Source: Chromohalobacter sp. 296-RDG (GTDB lineage: Bacteria > Pseudomonadota > Gammaproteobacteria > Pseudomonadales > Halomonadaceae). From it: a stretch of 64,000 bases of DNA. Positions within the stretch are counted from its first letter, which is position 1. The number at the start of each line of letters is the position of its first letter. Under the pieces are notes generated by a model. The model made no database searches. It had not been told where the DNA came from and saw nothing but the letters and a program-made list of their open reading frames with translations. The stretch spans positions 1 to 64,000 of the forward strand of contig NZ_JARANY010000003.1 in assembly GCF_029889885.1 (NCBI RefSeq), in the 5' to 3' direction. Below, in pieces: positions 1 to 9,298 of the stretch. The position numbers were made by a program, and so were the translations under genes.

Positions 1-2
1 CT

Positions 3-440
3 CATTCCGCGCCCGAGCCTCATCCCACGGCGCTTCCCGCACCACCTGGCGAAGCACCGGCGCAAGAGCCGCAGGACGATACCGCCGGGGATGAGTTGCC
101 CGTGGTCGATATGCAACTTGGCATGCGCATGGCCGGTGGACGCGAGGCATTGGCACACGACATGCTCAGCCTGCTCTTCCAACATCTGGATGAATCTGAG
201 CAGGCAATTCACGCCGCCTGGGTCGCTCAGGATGCCGAGGCTTTCCATGAACAGGTCCACCGCCTCAATGGCGCCTGCCGCTACTGCGGCGTGCCGCAAC
301 TGGCCCTATTGGCGGAGACGCTGGAAACCCGCTTCAAGGCACAGGGACTCGAAGCCTGCCAGGGACTCTACGCTGCGCTTCAGACCGCGATCACGCGACT
401 ACGCGAGTGGCAGGCCCAGCACTGGCAGATCGAGGACTGA
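3..440 (+). CDS. Hybrid sensor kinase, C-terminal Hpt domain (partial, 5' end outside window)
   Basis: The reading frame is open from the window edge to a TGA at 440, so this is the tail of a longer protein. After a Pro/Ala/Glu-rich linker (up to about base 95) comes a histidine phosphotransfer domain of about 110 residues. Its phospho-acceptor motif VHRLNGACRYCG closely resembles the Hpt site of E. coli BarA. In that family the Hpt domain passes phosphate to the response regulator UvrY/GacA, which controls carbon-storage small RNAs. It converges on pdxJ with an 11-base gap. BarA/GacS is the likeliest identity, but the sensor, kinase and receiver domains are not visible here. Confidence 0.75.
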   Translation, partial: HSAPEPHPTALPAPPGEAPAQEPQDDTAGDELPVVDMQLGMRMAGGREALAHDMLSLLFQHLDESEQAIHAAWVAQDAEAFHEQVHRLNGACRYCGVPQLALLAETLETRFKAQGLEACQGLYAALQTAITRLREWQAQHWQIED

Positions 441-451
441 CGAGTGCAGGC

Positions 452-1273
452 TCAAGCGCCGCAGCACTCGCCGCTATCGTCATGCTCGTGGTCGTGGCTG
501 TGGCCGTGCTCGTGTTCATCGAGCTGCGCCATGACCCCGGCTTCCTGCCCGGCGACCGCGAGGCGCTTCATTTCCGTCACGGCCTCTTTAAGGCCCACGA
601 ACAACGCCCGCGCGATAACGGCATGTCCGATATTCAGTTCATGAACGCCGGGGATCGCGGCAATCGCCTCGACGTTGTGGTAATGCAGACCATGACCGGC
701 ATTGACCGTCAGCCCCAGTTCGAACGCCATCTCGGCCGCCGCCACCAGGCGTTGGTACTCGATACGCTGTTCTTCGCCACTGGCTTCGGCATAGGCCCCG
801 GTATGCAGCTCGACGGTCGGCGCGCCCAACTCGAACGCGGCCTGGATCTGGGCGGGCTCGGGGTCGATGAACAGCGATACGTCGCTGCCCGTTGCGGCTA
901 GCCGGCGGCAAGCCTCATCCACCCGTTCACAGGCGCCCACGACATCGAGCCCACCCTCGGTGGTGAGCTCTTCGCGCTGCTCGGGCACCAGGCAGACATT
1001 GGCGGGACGCAACGCCTCAGCGAAAGCGATCATCTCCTCGGTCACGGCCATTTCCAGATTCATGCGCGTCGTCAGTGTCTCGGCCAGTATGCGCACGTCG
1101 CGTTCCTGGATATGGCGGCGGTCCTCGCGCAGATGCAGGGTAATGCTATCGGCGCCGGCTTCTTCGGCCAGCATGGCCGCCTGCACGGGATCGGGATAAC
1201 GCGTCCCACGGGTCTGGCGCAGCGTGGCGATATGGTCGATGTTGACGCCCAACAGGATACGTGGCGGATTCAT
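452..1273 (-). CDS. pdxJ: Pyridoxine 5'-phosphate synthase PdxJ with His-rich tail
   Basis: PdxJ condenses 1-deoxy-xylulose 5-phosphate with 3-amino-2-oxopropyl phosphate in the last ring-forming step of vitamin B6 synthesis. It is a cytoplasmic TIM-barrel enzyme. The N-terminus [18 protein letters not shown] and the segments [18 protein letters not shown] and [17 protein letters not shown] are typical. The ATG at 1273 has an AAGGAA ribosome site. The protein has 273 residues, against about 243 for E. coli. The surplus is a C-terminal tail rich in His, Asp and Glu that ends in a Cys-Cys pair. It is the last gene of a leftward block headed by lepA or further upstream, and lies just downstream of recO. 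Confidence 0.96.
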   Translation of the reverse strand: MNPPRILLGVNIDHIATLRQTRGTRYPDPVQAAMLAEEAGADSITLHLREDRRHIQERDVRILAETLTTRMNLEMAVTEEMIAFAEALRPANVCLVPEQREELTTEGGLDVVGACERVDEACRRLAATGSDVSLFIDPEPAQIQAAFELGAPTVELHTGAYAEASGEEQRIEYQRLVAAAEMAFELGLTVNAGHGLHYHNVEAIAAIPGVHELNIGHAVIARALFVGLKEAVTEMKRLAVAGQEAGVMAQLDEHEHGHSHDHEHDDSGECCGA

Positions 1274-1330
1274 GGCGGATTCCTTTCAATGAAAAAGTAT
1301 GAAATGCGCGATTAGGCTTGCGTTCAGTAT

Positions 1331-2047
1331 TTAGTTGGCGCGTCGACGCTCGGCCAGTCGCCGCATCAATTCTCGCGAGCGCAGGGGGCGCTCACCCAAT
1401 AAAGGCGCCAATGCCGCACGCGTGACATGCTTGGCAACGCCTGCCAGTCCCGGCGCCTCCCAGTCGCCCCGCGCCAACCACTTGAGGCTGCGCCCATCGA
1501 TGCCGCTCTCTCCGGCAGCTACGGCGCGAAAACAATACCGCTCGGCGTGGTATCGATAATGCGTGTAGGCGTCCAACGGGGCATCGTGTTCATCGACGAA
1601 ACGCGGTGCCATGTCGAGGCTCTCCAGCAGAGTGACTTCCAGACGTCTCAACGCTCCCGCCCGCTTGGCAGGCGATGGCAAGGCCTCGAGCGTCAGCGCG
1701 TAAAGCGAAAAAACCTCATTCACCGGATACTCCAGCGGCAATACGCGCGCCATGAGTTCGTTGGCGTAAAGTCCGCACAGCAACCCTTCACCGGCCAACA
1801 AGGCCGTATTGCCCTGACTTTCAAGCAGTCGCAAACGCTTGAGTTCACCATTGCCACTCCAGGTGACGTGCAGGGGGGAGTATGGCTGCAGGATCCCGCG
1901 CGCCTTGCTGCCACCGCGTTGCACGCCTTGGGCAACGGCACGCACACGCCCCTGGGTGAGCGTCAGCAACTCGACGATGGCGCTGGTCTCACGGTAGGGA
2001 CGTTTGTGCAGTAGAAAGGCCGGTTCAGGCGTCATCGCGGCATCCAT
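1331..2047 (-). CDS. recO: DNA repair protein RecO
   Basis: RecO helps load RecA on SSB-coated single-stranded DNA together with RecR in the RecFOR recombination pathway. The N-terminal OB-fold segment (AFLLHKRPYRETSAIVELLT) and the following GRVRAVAQGVQRGGSKARG are characteristic. Length, about 238 residues, is normal. The start is uncertain: ATG codons at 2047 and 2035 are both plausible and neither has a strong ribosome site. The second would give MTPEPAFLLHKR, close to family starts. It follows era by about 20 bases in the conserved rnc-era-recO-pdxJ order. Confidence 0.93.
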   Translation of the reverse strand: MDAAMTPEPAFLLHKRPYRETSAIVELLTLTQGRVRAVAQGVQRGGSKARGILQPYSPLHVTWSGNGELKRLRLLESQGNTALLAGEGLLCGLYANELMARVLPLEYPVNEVFSLYALTLEALPSPAKRAGALRRLEVTLLESLDMAPRFVDEHDAPLDAYTHYRYHAERYCFRAVAAGESGIDGRSLKWLARGDWEAPGLAGVAKHVTRAALAPLLGERPLRSRELMRRLAERRRAN

Positions 2048-2065
2048 GCGCCAGGGCAAGCGCCA

Positions 2066-2965
2066 TCAGTCGAGATCGTAACCCAAGCTCTTCAGGGCGC
2101 GATCGTCGTCGGACCATCCACCCTTGACCTTCACCCACAGGTTGAGCATGACCTTGGCATCGAAGGCACGCTCCATCTCCAGACGAGCTTCACGGCCGAT
2201 GCTCTTGATACGTTCTCCCTGGTCGCCGATCAGGATTTTTTTCTGTCCCGAGCGCTCGACCAGAATCAAGGCACTGATGTGCAGCGTCTTGCCGTCATCC
2301 TTGAATTCCTCGATCTCGACGGTCATCTGATACGGCAGTTCGTCACCCAACTGGCGCATGACCTTTTCGCGCACCAACTCGGCGGCCAGGAAGCGCTCAC
2401 TCTTGTTGGTGATCTGGTCTTCGGAAAAGTAATGCACGCTTTCGGGCAAGCGTTGGGCGACTTCGGCTTCAAGCTCGGGCACGTTGGTACCATTCTTGGC
2501 CGAGAGCGGCACTACGGCGGCGAACTCGCGCTTCTTGCTCACGCTATCCAGCCACGGCAGCAGACTGCTCTTGTCCTCGAGCCAATCGACCTTGTTGACG
2601 GCCAGAATCACCGGTGCCGGTACGTTGCTGAGCTTCTCGAGCACCACGTCGTCTTCCTCGGTCCACTTGGTGCGGTCGACGATGAAGATGACGCAATCGA
2701 TATCGCGCAGGGCGTGCGTGGCTGCCTGATTCATGAAGCGATTGATCGCCTTGTCGCGACCTCGCGTCTGAATGTGCATGCCCGGTGTATCGACATAGAC
2801 GAACTGAGTGTCTTCCTCGGTCTTGATACCCATCACCTGATGGCGCGTCGTTTGCGGACGCCGCGCAGTGATGGAAATCTTCTGGCCGAGAATCCGGTTC
2901 ATCAGTGTCGACTTGCCGACATTGGGGCGGCCAACGATGGCCACGAAACCACAGTGTTGCGTCAT
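2066..2965 (-). CDS. era: GTPase Era
   Basis: Era is an essential GTPase that binds the 3' end of 16S rRNA and checks maturation of the small ribosomal subunit. Visible motifs are the P-loop GRPNVGKST near residue 12, the switch II motif DTPG, and NKVD for guanine recognition. A C-terminal KH RNA-binding domain includes [18 protein letters not shown]. The length of 299 residues matches the family. Its ATG overlaps the rnc stop by four bases (ATGA), so the two are probably translationally coupled. Confidence 0.98.
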   Translation of the reverse strand: MTQHCGFVAIVGRPNVGKSTLMNRILGQKISITARRPQTTRHQVMGIKTEEDTQFVYVDTPGMHIQTRGRDKAINRFMNQAATHALRDIDCVIFIVDRTKWTEEDDVVLEKLSNVPAPVILAVNKVDWLEDKSSLLPWLDSVSKKREFAAVVPLSAKNGTNVPELEAEVAQRLPESVHYFSEDQITNKSERFLAAELVREKVMRQLGDELPYQMTVEIEEFKDDGKTLHISALILVERSGQKKILIGDQGERIKSIGREARLEMERAFDAKVMLNLWVKVKGGWSDDDRALKSLGYDLD

Positions 2966-3699
2966 GCGTGCCTGCTCTGAGAAGGTTCGAGTATTTCCAG
3001 CGCCTTTTCGGCGGCTTGCTGTTCAGCGTGGCGGCGGCTGGAACCGACACCAAGTGTATGATCCTCGAGCATCTCGACATGACACTCGATGGTAAAGACC
3101 TGCGCGTGCGCTTCGCCTTCGACCGAGACTACCTCATAGCGTGGCAAAGACGACTGCCGCGACTGCAAGAATTCCTGAAGTCGCGTCTTGGGGTCTTTCT
3201 GGTTGTCCTGTAGATCGAGGGTTTCCAGGCGCGTCGCGTACCACGACAGCACCCGCGCCTTGGCGACGTCCATGCCCGCATCGAGATAGATGGCGCCGAT
3301 CAGCGCTTCGACGCCATCGGCGAGAATCGAATCGCGCCGGTGGCCGCCGCTTTTCATCTCGCCGGAGCCGAGTCGCAGGCATTCGCCCAACTCGAACTCA
3401 CGCGCCAGTTCGGCCAGGGTCTGCCCTTTCACCAGGCGCGCACGCAAACGCGATAACTGACCTTCTCGCGCTTGGGGGAAGCGCTGAAAAAGCGCTTCAC
3501 CGATCACGAAGTTGACGATGGAGTCACCCAGAAATTCCAGGCGCTCGTTGTTCTTGCCCCCATAGCTACGATGGGTCACCGCCAATTCAAGCCGCGCGGT
3601 ATCGCGAAACTGGTAACCGATTCGTTTACTGAGGGCATGCAAAGGGCTACTCACGACACTGCCTTTTTCATCTGTTCTGGGTGAAGCGGCGGAGAGCAT
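2962..3699 (-). CDS. rnc: Ribonuclease III
   Basis: RNase III cleaves double-stranded RNA, processing rRNA precursors and some mRNAs. The N-terminal endonuclease domain carries the signature [11 protein letters not shown] with the metal-binding acidic residues, and [15 protein letters not shown] later. A double-stranded RNA-binding domain follows in the last 75 residues ([14 protein letters not shown] to the Ala-rich helix near the end). I chose the ATG at 3699 because GGGGGAGAG sits a few bases upstream; a TTG at 3726 would extend it by nine residues without a visible ribosome site. It lies between lepB and era. Confidence 0.96.
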   Translation of the reverse strand: MLSAASPRTDEKGSVVSSPLHALSKRIGYQFRDTARLELAVTHRSYGGKNNERLEFLGDSIVNFVIGEALFQRFPQAREGQLSRLRARLVKGQTLAELAREFELGECLRLGSGEMKSGGHRRDSILADGVEALIGAIYLDAGMDVAKARVLSWYATRLETLDLQDNQKDPKTRLQEFLQSRQSSLPRYEVVSVEGEAHAQVFTIECHVEMLEDHTLGVGSSRRHAEQQAAEKALEILEPSQSRHA

Positions 3700-3735
3700 G
3701 GCTCTCCCCCAGTATGCGTCAGTCAAGAGTATGGT

Positions 3736-4539
3736 TCATTCGATGACTCTGACACTAGAGAAACTCGGCAAGCCGCTATCCCAGTGCATCCACACTGCGA
3801 ACGCCTTGCCCACGATATTCTCTTCCGGTACGAAGCCCCAGTAGCGGCTATCGTTGGAATGATCGCGGTTGTCGCCCATCATGAAGTACTGACCTTCGGG
3901 CACCACGACCTCCCGCATGTGCGGACCAGGATCGTCGGGATTGTTATAAATGGCATGCGCCACACCATCCAACTGCTCCTCGAGCAGTCGCTCGCCGGGC
4001 GCTATCTCTAGATCAGAGTCGGTCAACGATTTGCCGACCGGCTTCCCGTTGACGTAAAGCTGCTTATCTTCATAACGAATGCGGTCCCCTGGCAAGCCGA
4101 CGACACGTTTGATGAAGTCGACCGAGGGATCGTCCGGGAAGCGAAACACCATGACATCGCCACGCTCGGGCTCGCCGACATCGACGACCTTGGTGTTGAT
4201 GACGGGTAGCCGCAGCCCGTAGGTGAACTTGTTGACCAGGATGAAGTCTCCGACCTTGAGTGTCGGGCGCATCGAGCCGGAAGGAATCTGAAACGGCTCG
4301 ACCACGAAACTCCGCAGCACCAGCACGATCAGCAGCACGGGGAAGAAGGAACGCGCATAATCCACCGCCCAGGGTTCCTTGCCTAACTTGTCCCGCGTGG
4401 CGGTGTCCAGCCCACCTTCGACTTGCGATTCGGCCTTTTCCAGACGAGCACGGCGGGTTCGCCGCCACCATACGATATCTACCAGCCAGACAATGCCGGT
4501 GATGGCGACCGCCAACACCAGCAACAACGAAAAATCCAT
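3736..4539 (-). CDS. lepB: Signal peptidase I
   Basis: LepB removes signal peptides from secreted proteins at the outer face of the inner membrane. Two N-terminal hydrophobic segments (about residues 4-22 and 66-84) flank a charged cytoplasmic loop. The catalytic serine is in IPSGSMRPTL. The general-base lysine region is in the MVFRFPDDPSVDFIKRVVGLPGD block, and MMGDNRDHSNDSR is the conserved box E. The length of 267 residues fits. The ATG at 4539 has an AGGAA site. It sits 11 bases after lepA, the usual lepA-lepB pairing. Confidence 0.97.
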   Translation of the reverse strand: MDFSLLLVLAVAITGIVWLVDIVWWRRTRRARLEKAESQVEGGLDTATRDKLGKEPWAVDYARSFFPVLLIVLVLRSFVVEPFQIPSGSMRPTLKVGDFILVNKFTYGLRLPVINTKVVDVGEPERGDVMVFRFPDDPSVDFIKRVVGLPGDRIRYEDKQLYVNGKPVGKSLTDSDLEIAPGERLLEEQLDGVAHAIYNNPDDPGPHMREVVVPEGQYFMMGDNRDHSNDSRYWGFVPEENIVGKAFAVWMHWDSGLPSFSSVRVIE

Positions 4540-4550
4540 GGCTATGATTC

Positions 4551-6371
4551 CTAATCATTCATCTTGAGGACGGCAAGGAAGGCATCCTGTGGAATTTCTA
4601 CTTTACCTACCTGCTTCATGCGCTTTTTGCCTGCCTTTTGCTTTTCGAGCAATTTCCGCTTACGGGTCACATCGCCACCGTAACACTTGGCGGTGACGTT
4701 CTTGCGTAGCGCCTTGACGGTCGAACGTGCGACCACCTGCCCGCCCAACGTCGCCTGGATGGCAACGTCGAACATTTGACGCGGAATCAGCTCTTTCATC
4801 TTTTCCACTAGCGCGCGTCCACGCGGATGCGCGTGATCGCGATGCACGATGGTGGCGAGTGCATCGACGCGGTCACCATTGATCAATACGTCGAGACGCA
4901 CGAGATTGGCGGCTTCGAAACGCTCGAAGTTGTATTCGAGCGAGGCATAGCCTTTGGAGATCGACTTCAAGCGATCGAAGAAGTCCATCACCACTTCGCT
5001 CATCGGCAATTCGTAGGTGAGCTGAATCTGACTGCCCAGGAACAACATGTCGAGCTGTGTCCCGCGACGCTGTTCGCACTCGGTGATGATATTGCCGACG
5101 TATTCCTGCGGCACCAGAATGCTGGCACGCACGATGGGCTCGCGCATCTCTTCGATGTCGGCCATGTCCGGCAATTTGGACGGATTGGATACGTATTGTA
5201 TCTCACCATCTTTCATGACCAGTTCGTAGATGACCGTCGGCGCCGTGGTCAGAAGGTCCAGGTCGTACTCACGCTCGAGACGTTCCTGGATGATCTCCAT
5301 GTGCAAGGTGCCGAGGAAGCCGACGCGGAAACCGAAGCCCAATGCATCGGAGTTTTCCGGCTCGTAATCCAGCGACGCATCGTTGAGGGCCAGCTTTTCC
5401 AGCGCATCGCGGAAGTCTTCGTAATCGTCGGAGCTGACCGGAAAAATGCCTGCATAGACCTGGGGTTTGACCTTCTGGAAGCCGGGCAAGCGCGCGACGT
5501 CATCTCCCCCCTTGGCATGCACGATGGTGTCACCCACCGGCGCGCCGTGAATGTCCTTGATGCCGGCCACGACGAAACCGACTTCACCGGCACGCAGCAC
5601 ACCGGTTTGTTTTCGCTTGGGCGTGAAGATGCCGACTTCACTGACTTCCCAGGCGCGCTCGGTGGACTTCATGCGGATCTTGTCGCCCTTCTTGATCGTG
5701 CCGTCGAACAGGCGCACCAGGGAAATCACACCCAGATAATTGTCGAACCACGAATCGACGATCAGCGCCTGCAACGGCACCTCGGGGTTGCCTTGGGGCG
5801 GCGGCACGTCACGCACCAGACGCTCGAGTAGAGCGTCCATGCCCAGGCCGCTCTTCGCGGAAATTTGGCAGGCATCGGAGGCATCGATGCCGATGATTTC
5901 CTCAACCTCATGGGCCACGCGATCAGGATCGGCCTGGGGCAGGTCGATCTTGTTGAGGACCGGCAGGACTTCGAGCCCTTGCTCCACCGCCGTGTAGCAA
6001 TTGGCCACTGATTGCGCCTCGACGCCTTGCGCCGCATCGACCACCAGCAACGAACCCTCGCAGGCATAAAGCGAGCGCGACACTTCGTAGGAAAAATCGA
6101 CGTGGCCTGGCGTATCGATGAAGTTGAGCTGATAGACCTGACCATCCTCGGCCTTGTAGTCCAGCGTCACGGACTGCGCCTTGATGGTGATGCCTCGCTC
6201 ACGCTCGAGATCCATCGAGTCGAGCACCTGCTCCTTCGTCTCGCGCTCGGTCAAGCCACCGCAGATCTGGATGATGCGGTCGGAAAGCGTCGACTTGCCG
6301 TGGTCGATGTGGGCAATGATGGAGAAATTGCGAATGAGTGGAAGCGTTGCGTTATTTTCGTCGCGGCTCAT
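4551..6371 (-). CDS. lepA: Elongation factor 4 (LepA)
   Basis: LepA/EF4 is a ribosome-associated translational GTPase implicated in back-translocation and in initiation or biogenesis under ionic stress. G motifs are present: [21 protein letters not shown] and NKIDLPQAD. The EF-G-like domains and the LepA-specific C-terminal domain (ending near [16 protein letters not shown]) follow. The protein has about 606 residues, the usual size. I start at the ATG at 6371, giving MSRDEN, rather than a TTG one codon earlier; AGGA lies five bases upstream. Confidence 0.98.
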   Translation of the reverse strand: MSRDENNATLPLIRNFSIIAHIDHGKSTLSDRIIQICGGLTERETKEQVLDSMDLERERGITIKAQSVTLDYKAEDGQVYQLNFIDTPGHVDFSYEVSRSLYACEGSLLVVDAAQGVEAQSVANCYTAVEQGLEVLPVLNKIDLPQADPDRVAHEVEEIIGIDASDACQISAKSGLGMDALLERLVRDVPPPQGNPEVPLQALIVDSWFDNYLGVISLVRLFDGTIKKGDKIRMKSTERAWEVSEVGIFTPKRKQTGVLRAGEVGFVVAGIKDIHGAPVGDTIVHAKGGDDVARLPGFQKVKPQVYAGIFPVSSDDYEDFRDALEKLALNDASLDYEPENSDALGFGFRVGFLGTLHMEIIQERLEREYDLDLLTTAPTVIYELVMKDGEIQYVSNPSKLPDMADIEEMREPIVRASILVPQEYVGNIITECEQRRGTQLDMLFLGSQIQLTYELPMSEVVMDFFDRLKSISKGYASLEYNFERFEAANLVRLDVLINGDRVDALATIVHRDHAHPRGRALVEKMKELIPRQMFDVAIQATLGGQVVARSTVKALRKNVTAKCYGGDVTRKRKLLEKQKAGKKRMKQVGKVEIPQDAFLAVLKMND

Positions 6372-6507
6372 CAAGTCCTACCTGGGTCAGAAACACGATC
6401 CGGCCAAGCGATGAAGCAAGCGTACGCGGACCGATGGACAATTCAATTGAAAGGCATTGTACCGGCAAGCACCTTCCATGGACAGCGAGGGCGTGTGATC
6501 GACACGA

Positions 6508-6533
6508 CGAGGCCCCGACGGAGCGGGGCCTCG
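6508..6533 (-). terminator. Hairpin downstream of the degP/mucD-type gene
   Basis: A perfect 10-base-pair GC-rich stem (CGAGGCCCCG / CGGGGCCTCG) with a six-base loop sits 30 bases after the protease stop codon and before lepA. There is no T-run on either side, so it may act as a Rho-independent terminator only weakly, or as an mRNA 3' stabiliser. Confidence 0.55.
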
Positions 6534-6562
6534 ATGCCTAGCGTCTGCACGCCGACCCGGTA

Positions 6563-7996
6563 TCAGTCATCGGCGGGCTGCAGCCGCAGCGCCACGAACA
6601 GCGATTGTCCGTCACGCATGATACGCACCGGAATGGCACGGTCAGTGGGTGCATTCTTCACCGCTTCCAGCAAGGCATCGGTGTTTGCGATGGCCTTGCT
6701 ATCGAAGCTGACGATGACGTCACCGCGGGCGATTCCGGCCGCAGCTGCCGCACCTCGTGGGTCGATCTGACGCACCAGGACACCGTTGTCGACGTCCAGT
6801 TGCTTGCGCATCTGCTCGTCAAGGTCGCTGATCGCGACGCCCAGGCGCGCTTGACTGTCATTCTCCTGGGGCTGTTGGCTGGACGCCATTTTGCCCTCTT
6901 CCGGCCAGTTGCCTACGGTGACCTCGACCTTCTGAGGCTCGCCATCACGCAGGATGTTCAGCGTCACGTCGTCGCCAGGCGATACACGGCCCACCAAACG
7001 GGGCAAGGTGGTGGAATCCTCGACCTTTTCGTCGTCAACCGCGAGCACCACATCGCCGGCCTTGAGTCCGGCCTCGCTGGCAGGGCCATCATCGGTGACA
7101 TCGGCAATCAACGCACCGCGCGTATCGTCAAGACCGAAGGATTCCGCCAAATCGTCCGATACGGGCTGTATCACCACCCCGAGCCACCCACGGCTGACGT
7201 GCCCTGAGTCTTTCAACTGATCGGCGATGTCCATCGCCACATTGATCGGGATGGCGAAAGAAACCCCCATGAAGCCACCGCTACGGGTGTAGATCTGGGA
7301 GTTGATGCCCACGACCTCGCCATCGAGATTGAACAAAGGGCCGCCGGAATTGCCAGGGTTGATCGCCACATCGGTCTGGATGAAGGGGACGTAAGCGTCA
7401 CTCGGCAGGGTGCGATTGATGGCGCTGACGATGCCTGAAGTGACCGAATGATCGAACCCGAAGGGCGAGCCAATGGCCGCGACCCATTCGCCAACCTGCA
7501 GGTCGTCGGAGTCCCCCATGTCGAGTGTCGACAAATCGTCGGCATCGACCTTGAGTACGGCAACGTCGGTTTTCTTGTCGGCGCCCACCAGAGTGGCCTC
7601 GAGCTCGCGGCGATCATTGAGTCGCACCACGATCTCGTCGGCACCGTCCACCACATGCGCGTTGGTCATGATGTAGCCATCACGGCTGATCACGAACCCC
7701 GACCCCAGCGAGTGGCGTTCTTGACTGCCCTGACCGGGCGCTCCCGGCGTCATGGGCGGCATCTGATCGCCGAAGAAGTGGCGAAAGATATCGGGGACGC
7801 CCTGATCTCCAAACGGCGATCCAGACATGCCCCGGGGTTCGACCGTACTGGTAGTGGAAATGTTGACGACGCCCGGCGCGGCGTCTTCGACCAATTGAGT
7901 GAAATCCGGCAGTTCGCGCGCCTGAGCGATCTGCGCAGCGCATAACGTAACGAACGCCAATAACAATGGGGTGACATAACGAGAGAGACGTTGCAT
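6563..7996 (-). CDS. mucD: Periplasmic serine protease, DegP/MucD type
   Basis: Do-family HtrA proteases degrade misfolded envelope proteins and restrain the sigma-E response. An N-terminal signal peptide (MQRLSRYVTPLLLAFVTLCA, cleaved near AQA) precedes a trypsin-like domain with the triad in TNAHVVDG (His), KTDVAVLKV (Asp) and NPGNSGGPLF (Ser). Two PDZ domains follow: one with GWLGVVIQPVSDDLAES and one beginning near RLGVAISDL. The start ATG at 7996 has AGGAG upstream; the longer open frame to 8071 is unlikely to be translated. About 477 residues. It lies downstream of the sigma-E and anti-sigma genes, as mucD does in Pseudomonas. Confidence 0.95.
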   Translation of the reverse strand: MQRLSRYVTPLLLAFVTLCAAQIAQARELPDFTQLVEDAAPGVVNISTTSTVEPRGMSGSPFGDQGVPDIFRHFFGDQMPPMTPGAPGQGSQERHSLGSGFVISRDGYIMTNAHVVDGADEIVVRLNDRRELEATLVGADKKTDVAVLKVDADDLSTLDMGDSDDLQVGEWVAAIGSPFGFDHSVTSGIVSAINRTLPSDAYVPFIQTDVAINPGNSGGPLFNLDGEVVGINSQIYTRSGGFMGVSFAIPINVAMDIADQLKDSGHVSRGWLGVVIQPVSDDLAESFGLDDTRGALIADVTDDGPASEAGLKAGDVVLAVDDEKVEDSTTLPRLVGRVSPGDDVTLNILRDGEPQKVEVTVGNWPEEGKMASSQQPQENDSQARLGVAISDLDEQMRKQLDVDNGVLVRQIDPRGAAAAAGIARGDVIVSFDSKAIANTDALLEAVKNAPTDRAIPVRIMRDGQSLFVALRLQPADD

Positions 7997-8314
7997 AAAA
8001 GACTCCTGATGAAAAGCGTGAACTCGTTGACTAAAACGAGGAGTCACATTGACAACTGCCGGGATGCACACCGGCCTACCAAGGGTCGATAGCCAAGAGA
8101 TCTCGTATCGACACCTTTATTGCTACATTAAAGGGAGAAGCATTCACGGAAAAGCATCATTGGCTCAATGGGCGTCCCTGCTACCTGTCAGCCGCCTCCC
8201 GCACCTATCCACACAGCACGTCGCCGAAGCGCCAAACGACAAAGGCGCGCTCCTGACAACAGGTAACGCGCCTTGGCACGGGATCGTCACACGCGGACGA
8301 CAGACGGCATGGAA
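7997..8314. other. 318-base intergenic region between the anti-sigma gene and the protease gene
   Basis: There is no convincing coding sequence. The half next to the anti-sigma gene holds the hairpin listed separately (8242-8274). The other half is the leader of the protease gene; I could not find a clear sigma-E or sigma-70 promoter pair in it. In Pseudomonas this position is occupied by mucB and mucC, which are absent here. Confidence 0.7.
8242..8274 (-). terminator. Hairpin downstream of the anti-sigma factor gene
   Basis: An outer stem AAGGCGCG / CGCGCCTT encloses an inner stem CCTG-ACAA-CAGG. On the minus strand the structure ends in CCTTTGTCGTTT, a weak T-rich tail about 40 bases after the anti-sigma stop. 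It probably ends or attenuates the sigma-E operon before the protease gene. Confidence 0.5.
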
Positions 8315-9076
8315 TTAACGCTGACTCGATACCTCGGCACCCGAGCCATCGGATGCGCGAGAAGACGACATCCAAGCCTCGCTAGCTCCCTGCTGCTGGT
8401 TCAAGTACGCCTGCAGAAGGCGCGCCTGCTCATGGTCGCTGCTTAACGCCTGACGCGGAGAGTCGGAAAAGAGCGACGCATCCATACCGACCTCCATGGC
8501 ACCGCCGGGCCCTGAAGGCGCCATGCTGGGAAATACTGGATTCGCCCCGGACGAGGTCAAGAACCCGTTTCCGTCGCCGCCGAAACTCGCTAGCCTGGCG
8601 CCGACACCGCCCCCCGAGGGCGCGCTCTGCAGCGATGCTGGCTGCACGCTGGCGCCGCCCTCGGCGGAAGGCGTCTCGCTGGAAGAGGCATTGCCGCTGG
8701 CGAATTCAGCCCCTTCACCAGTGACACCGTCCGGCGAATTGGCGTTGTACACCTGAACGCCGGTAATGACCATCAGCGACACCGCAGCCGCGACGGCGGC
8801 ACTTCCTGCGAAGGAAGACGGCACCACACGACGCGAGTTGGTCGCCTCCTGAGGTCCGGATTCGTCGGCAAGGCGCGCCATTATGCCGGCGGACAGATCC
8901 GCACTGACATCCACACCACGATCACGCTGCATCATGCTGCGCGCCAAGTGATAACGCCGCCATGTCTCGGCGTCTTCAGGCGCGTCTTGCAACGACTTCA
9001 TGACACGGCGTATCTCGAGCTCGTCGCCCTCATTATCCATCAGCGCGGACAAGGGCTCTCGCACGTTCTGATTCAT
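8315..9076 (-). CDS. rseA: Anti-sigma-E factor, RseA/MucA type
   Basis: This inner-membrane protein should sequester sigma-E until proteolysis releases it. The N-terminal cytoplasmic domain (MNQNVREPLSALMDNEGDELEIRR, with WRRYHLARSMM) matches the RseA N-terminal fold. One transmembrane segment (SSFAGSAAVAAAVSLMVITG) lies around residues 88-108. The periplasmic part is unusually Gly/Ser/Ala/Pro-rich and ends in a Gln-rich helix. About 253 residues, longer than P. aeruginosa MucA (194). The ATG at 9076 has GAGGG upstream. No rseB/mucB follows it, unlike the usual operon, and a 222-base gap separates it from the sigma gene. Confidence 0.9.
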   Translation of the reverse strand: MNQNVREPLSALMDNEGDELEIRRVMKSLQDAPEDAETWRRYHLARSMMQRDRGVDVSADLSAGIMARLADESGPQEATNSRRVVPSSFAGSAAVAAAVSLMVITGVQVYNANSPDGVTGEGAEFASGNASSSETPSAEGGASVQPASLQSAPSGGGVGARLASFGGDGNGFLTSSGANPVFPSMAPSGPGGAMEVGMDASLFSDSPRQALSSDHEQARLLQAYLNQQQGASEAWMSSSRASDGSGAEVSSQR

Positions 9077-9226
9077 ACCTACACCCTCACATTCGAGAAG
9101 ACGACTGCCCATCGTCTACTGGGCGCTACGCAGCGGTGCACGTGTGGCAACACCTTTTCTTGATATCTTGCACGAGCGTCTTGCCCACCTGACGCGATAG
9201 CGCCCACTCATTCCACTGGTACTCGT

Positions 9227-9254
9227 TGAGACGTCAAAGGCGCCGGACAGTTCA
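9227..9254 (-). promoter_or_regulatory. Candidate sigma-E promoter in front of the anti-sigma gene
   Basis: On the minus strand TGAACTG is followed after 16 bases by TCTCA. The sigma-E consensus is GGAACTT, about 16 bases, TCTGA. It lies about 150 bases before the rseA-type start, within the gap after the sigma gene. It could let sigma-E raise its own inhibitor independently. The match is by eye and untested. Confidence 0.4.
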
Positions 9255-9298
9255 ATTTTGCATGCGTCGAGTGACACTTTTTTTATCACCCGGCTTGA

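Noticed and set aside
4827-5831. Long plus-strand open frame opposite lepA
   Set aside because: A shadow of the lepA codon bias in GC-rich DNA; no domain features or ribosome site.
8049-8318. Open frame of 89 codons in the gap after the anti-sigma gene
   Set aside because: No ribosome site, no family pattern, and it overlaps the anti-sigma stop and a hairpin. Treated as non-coding.
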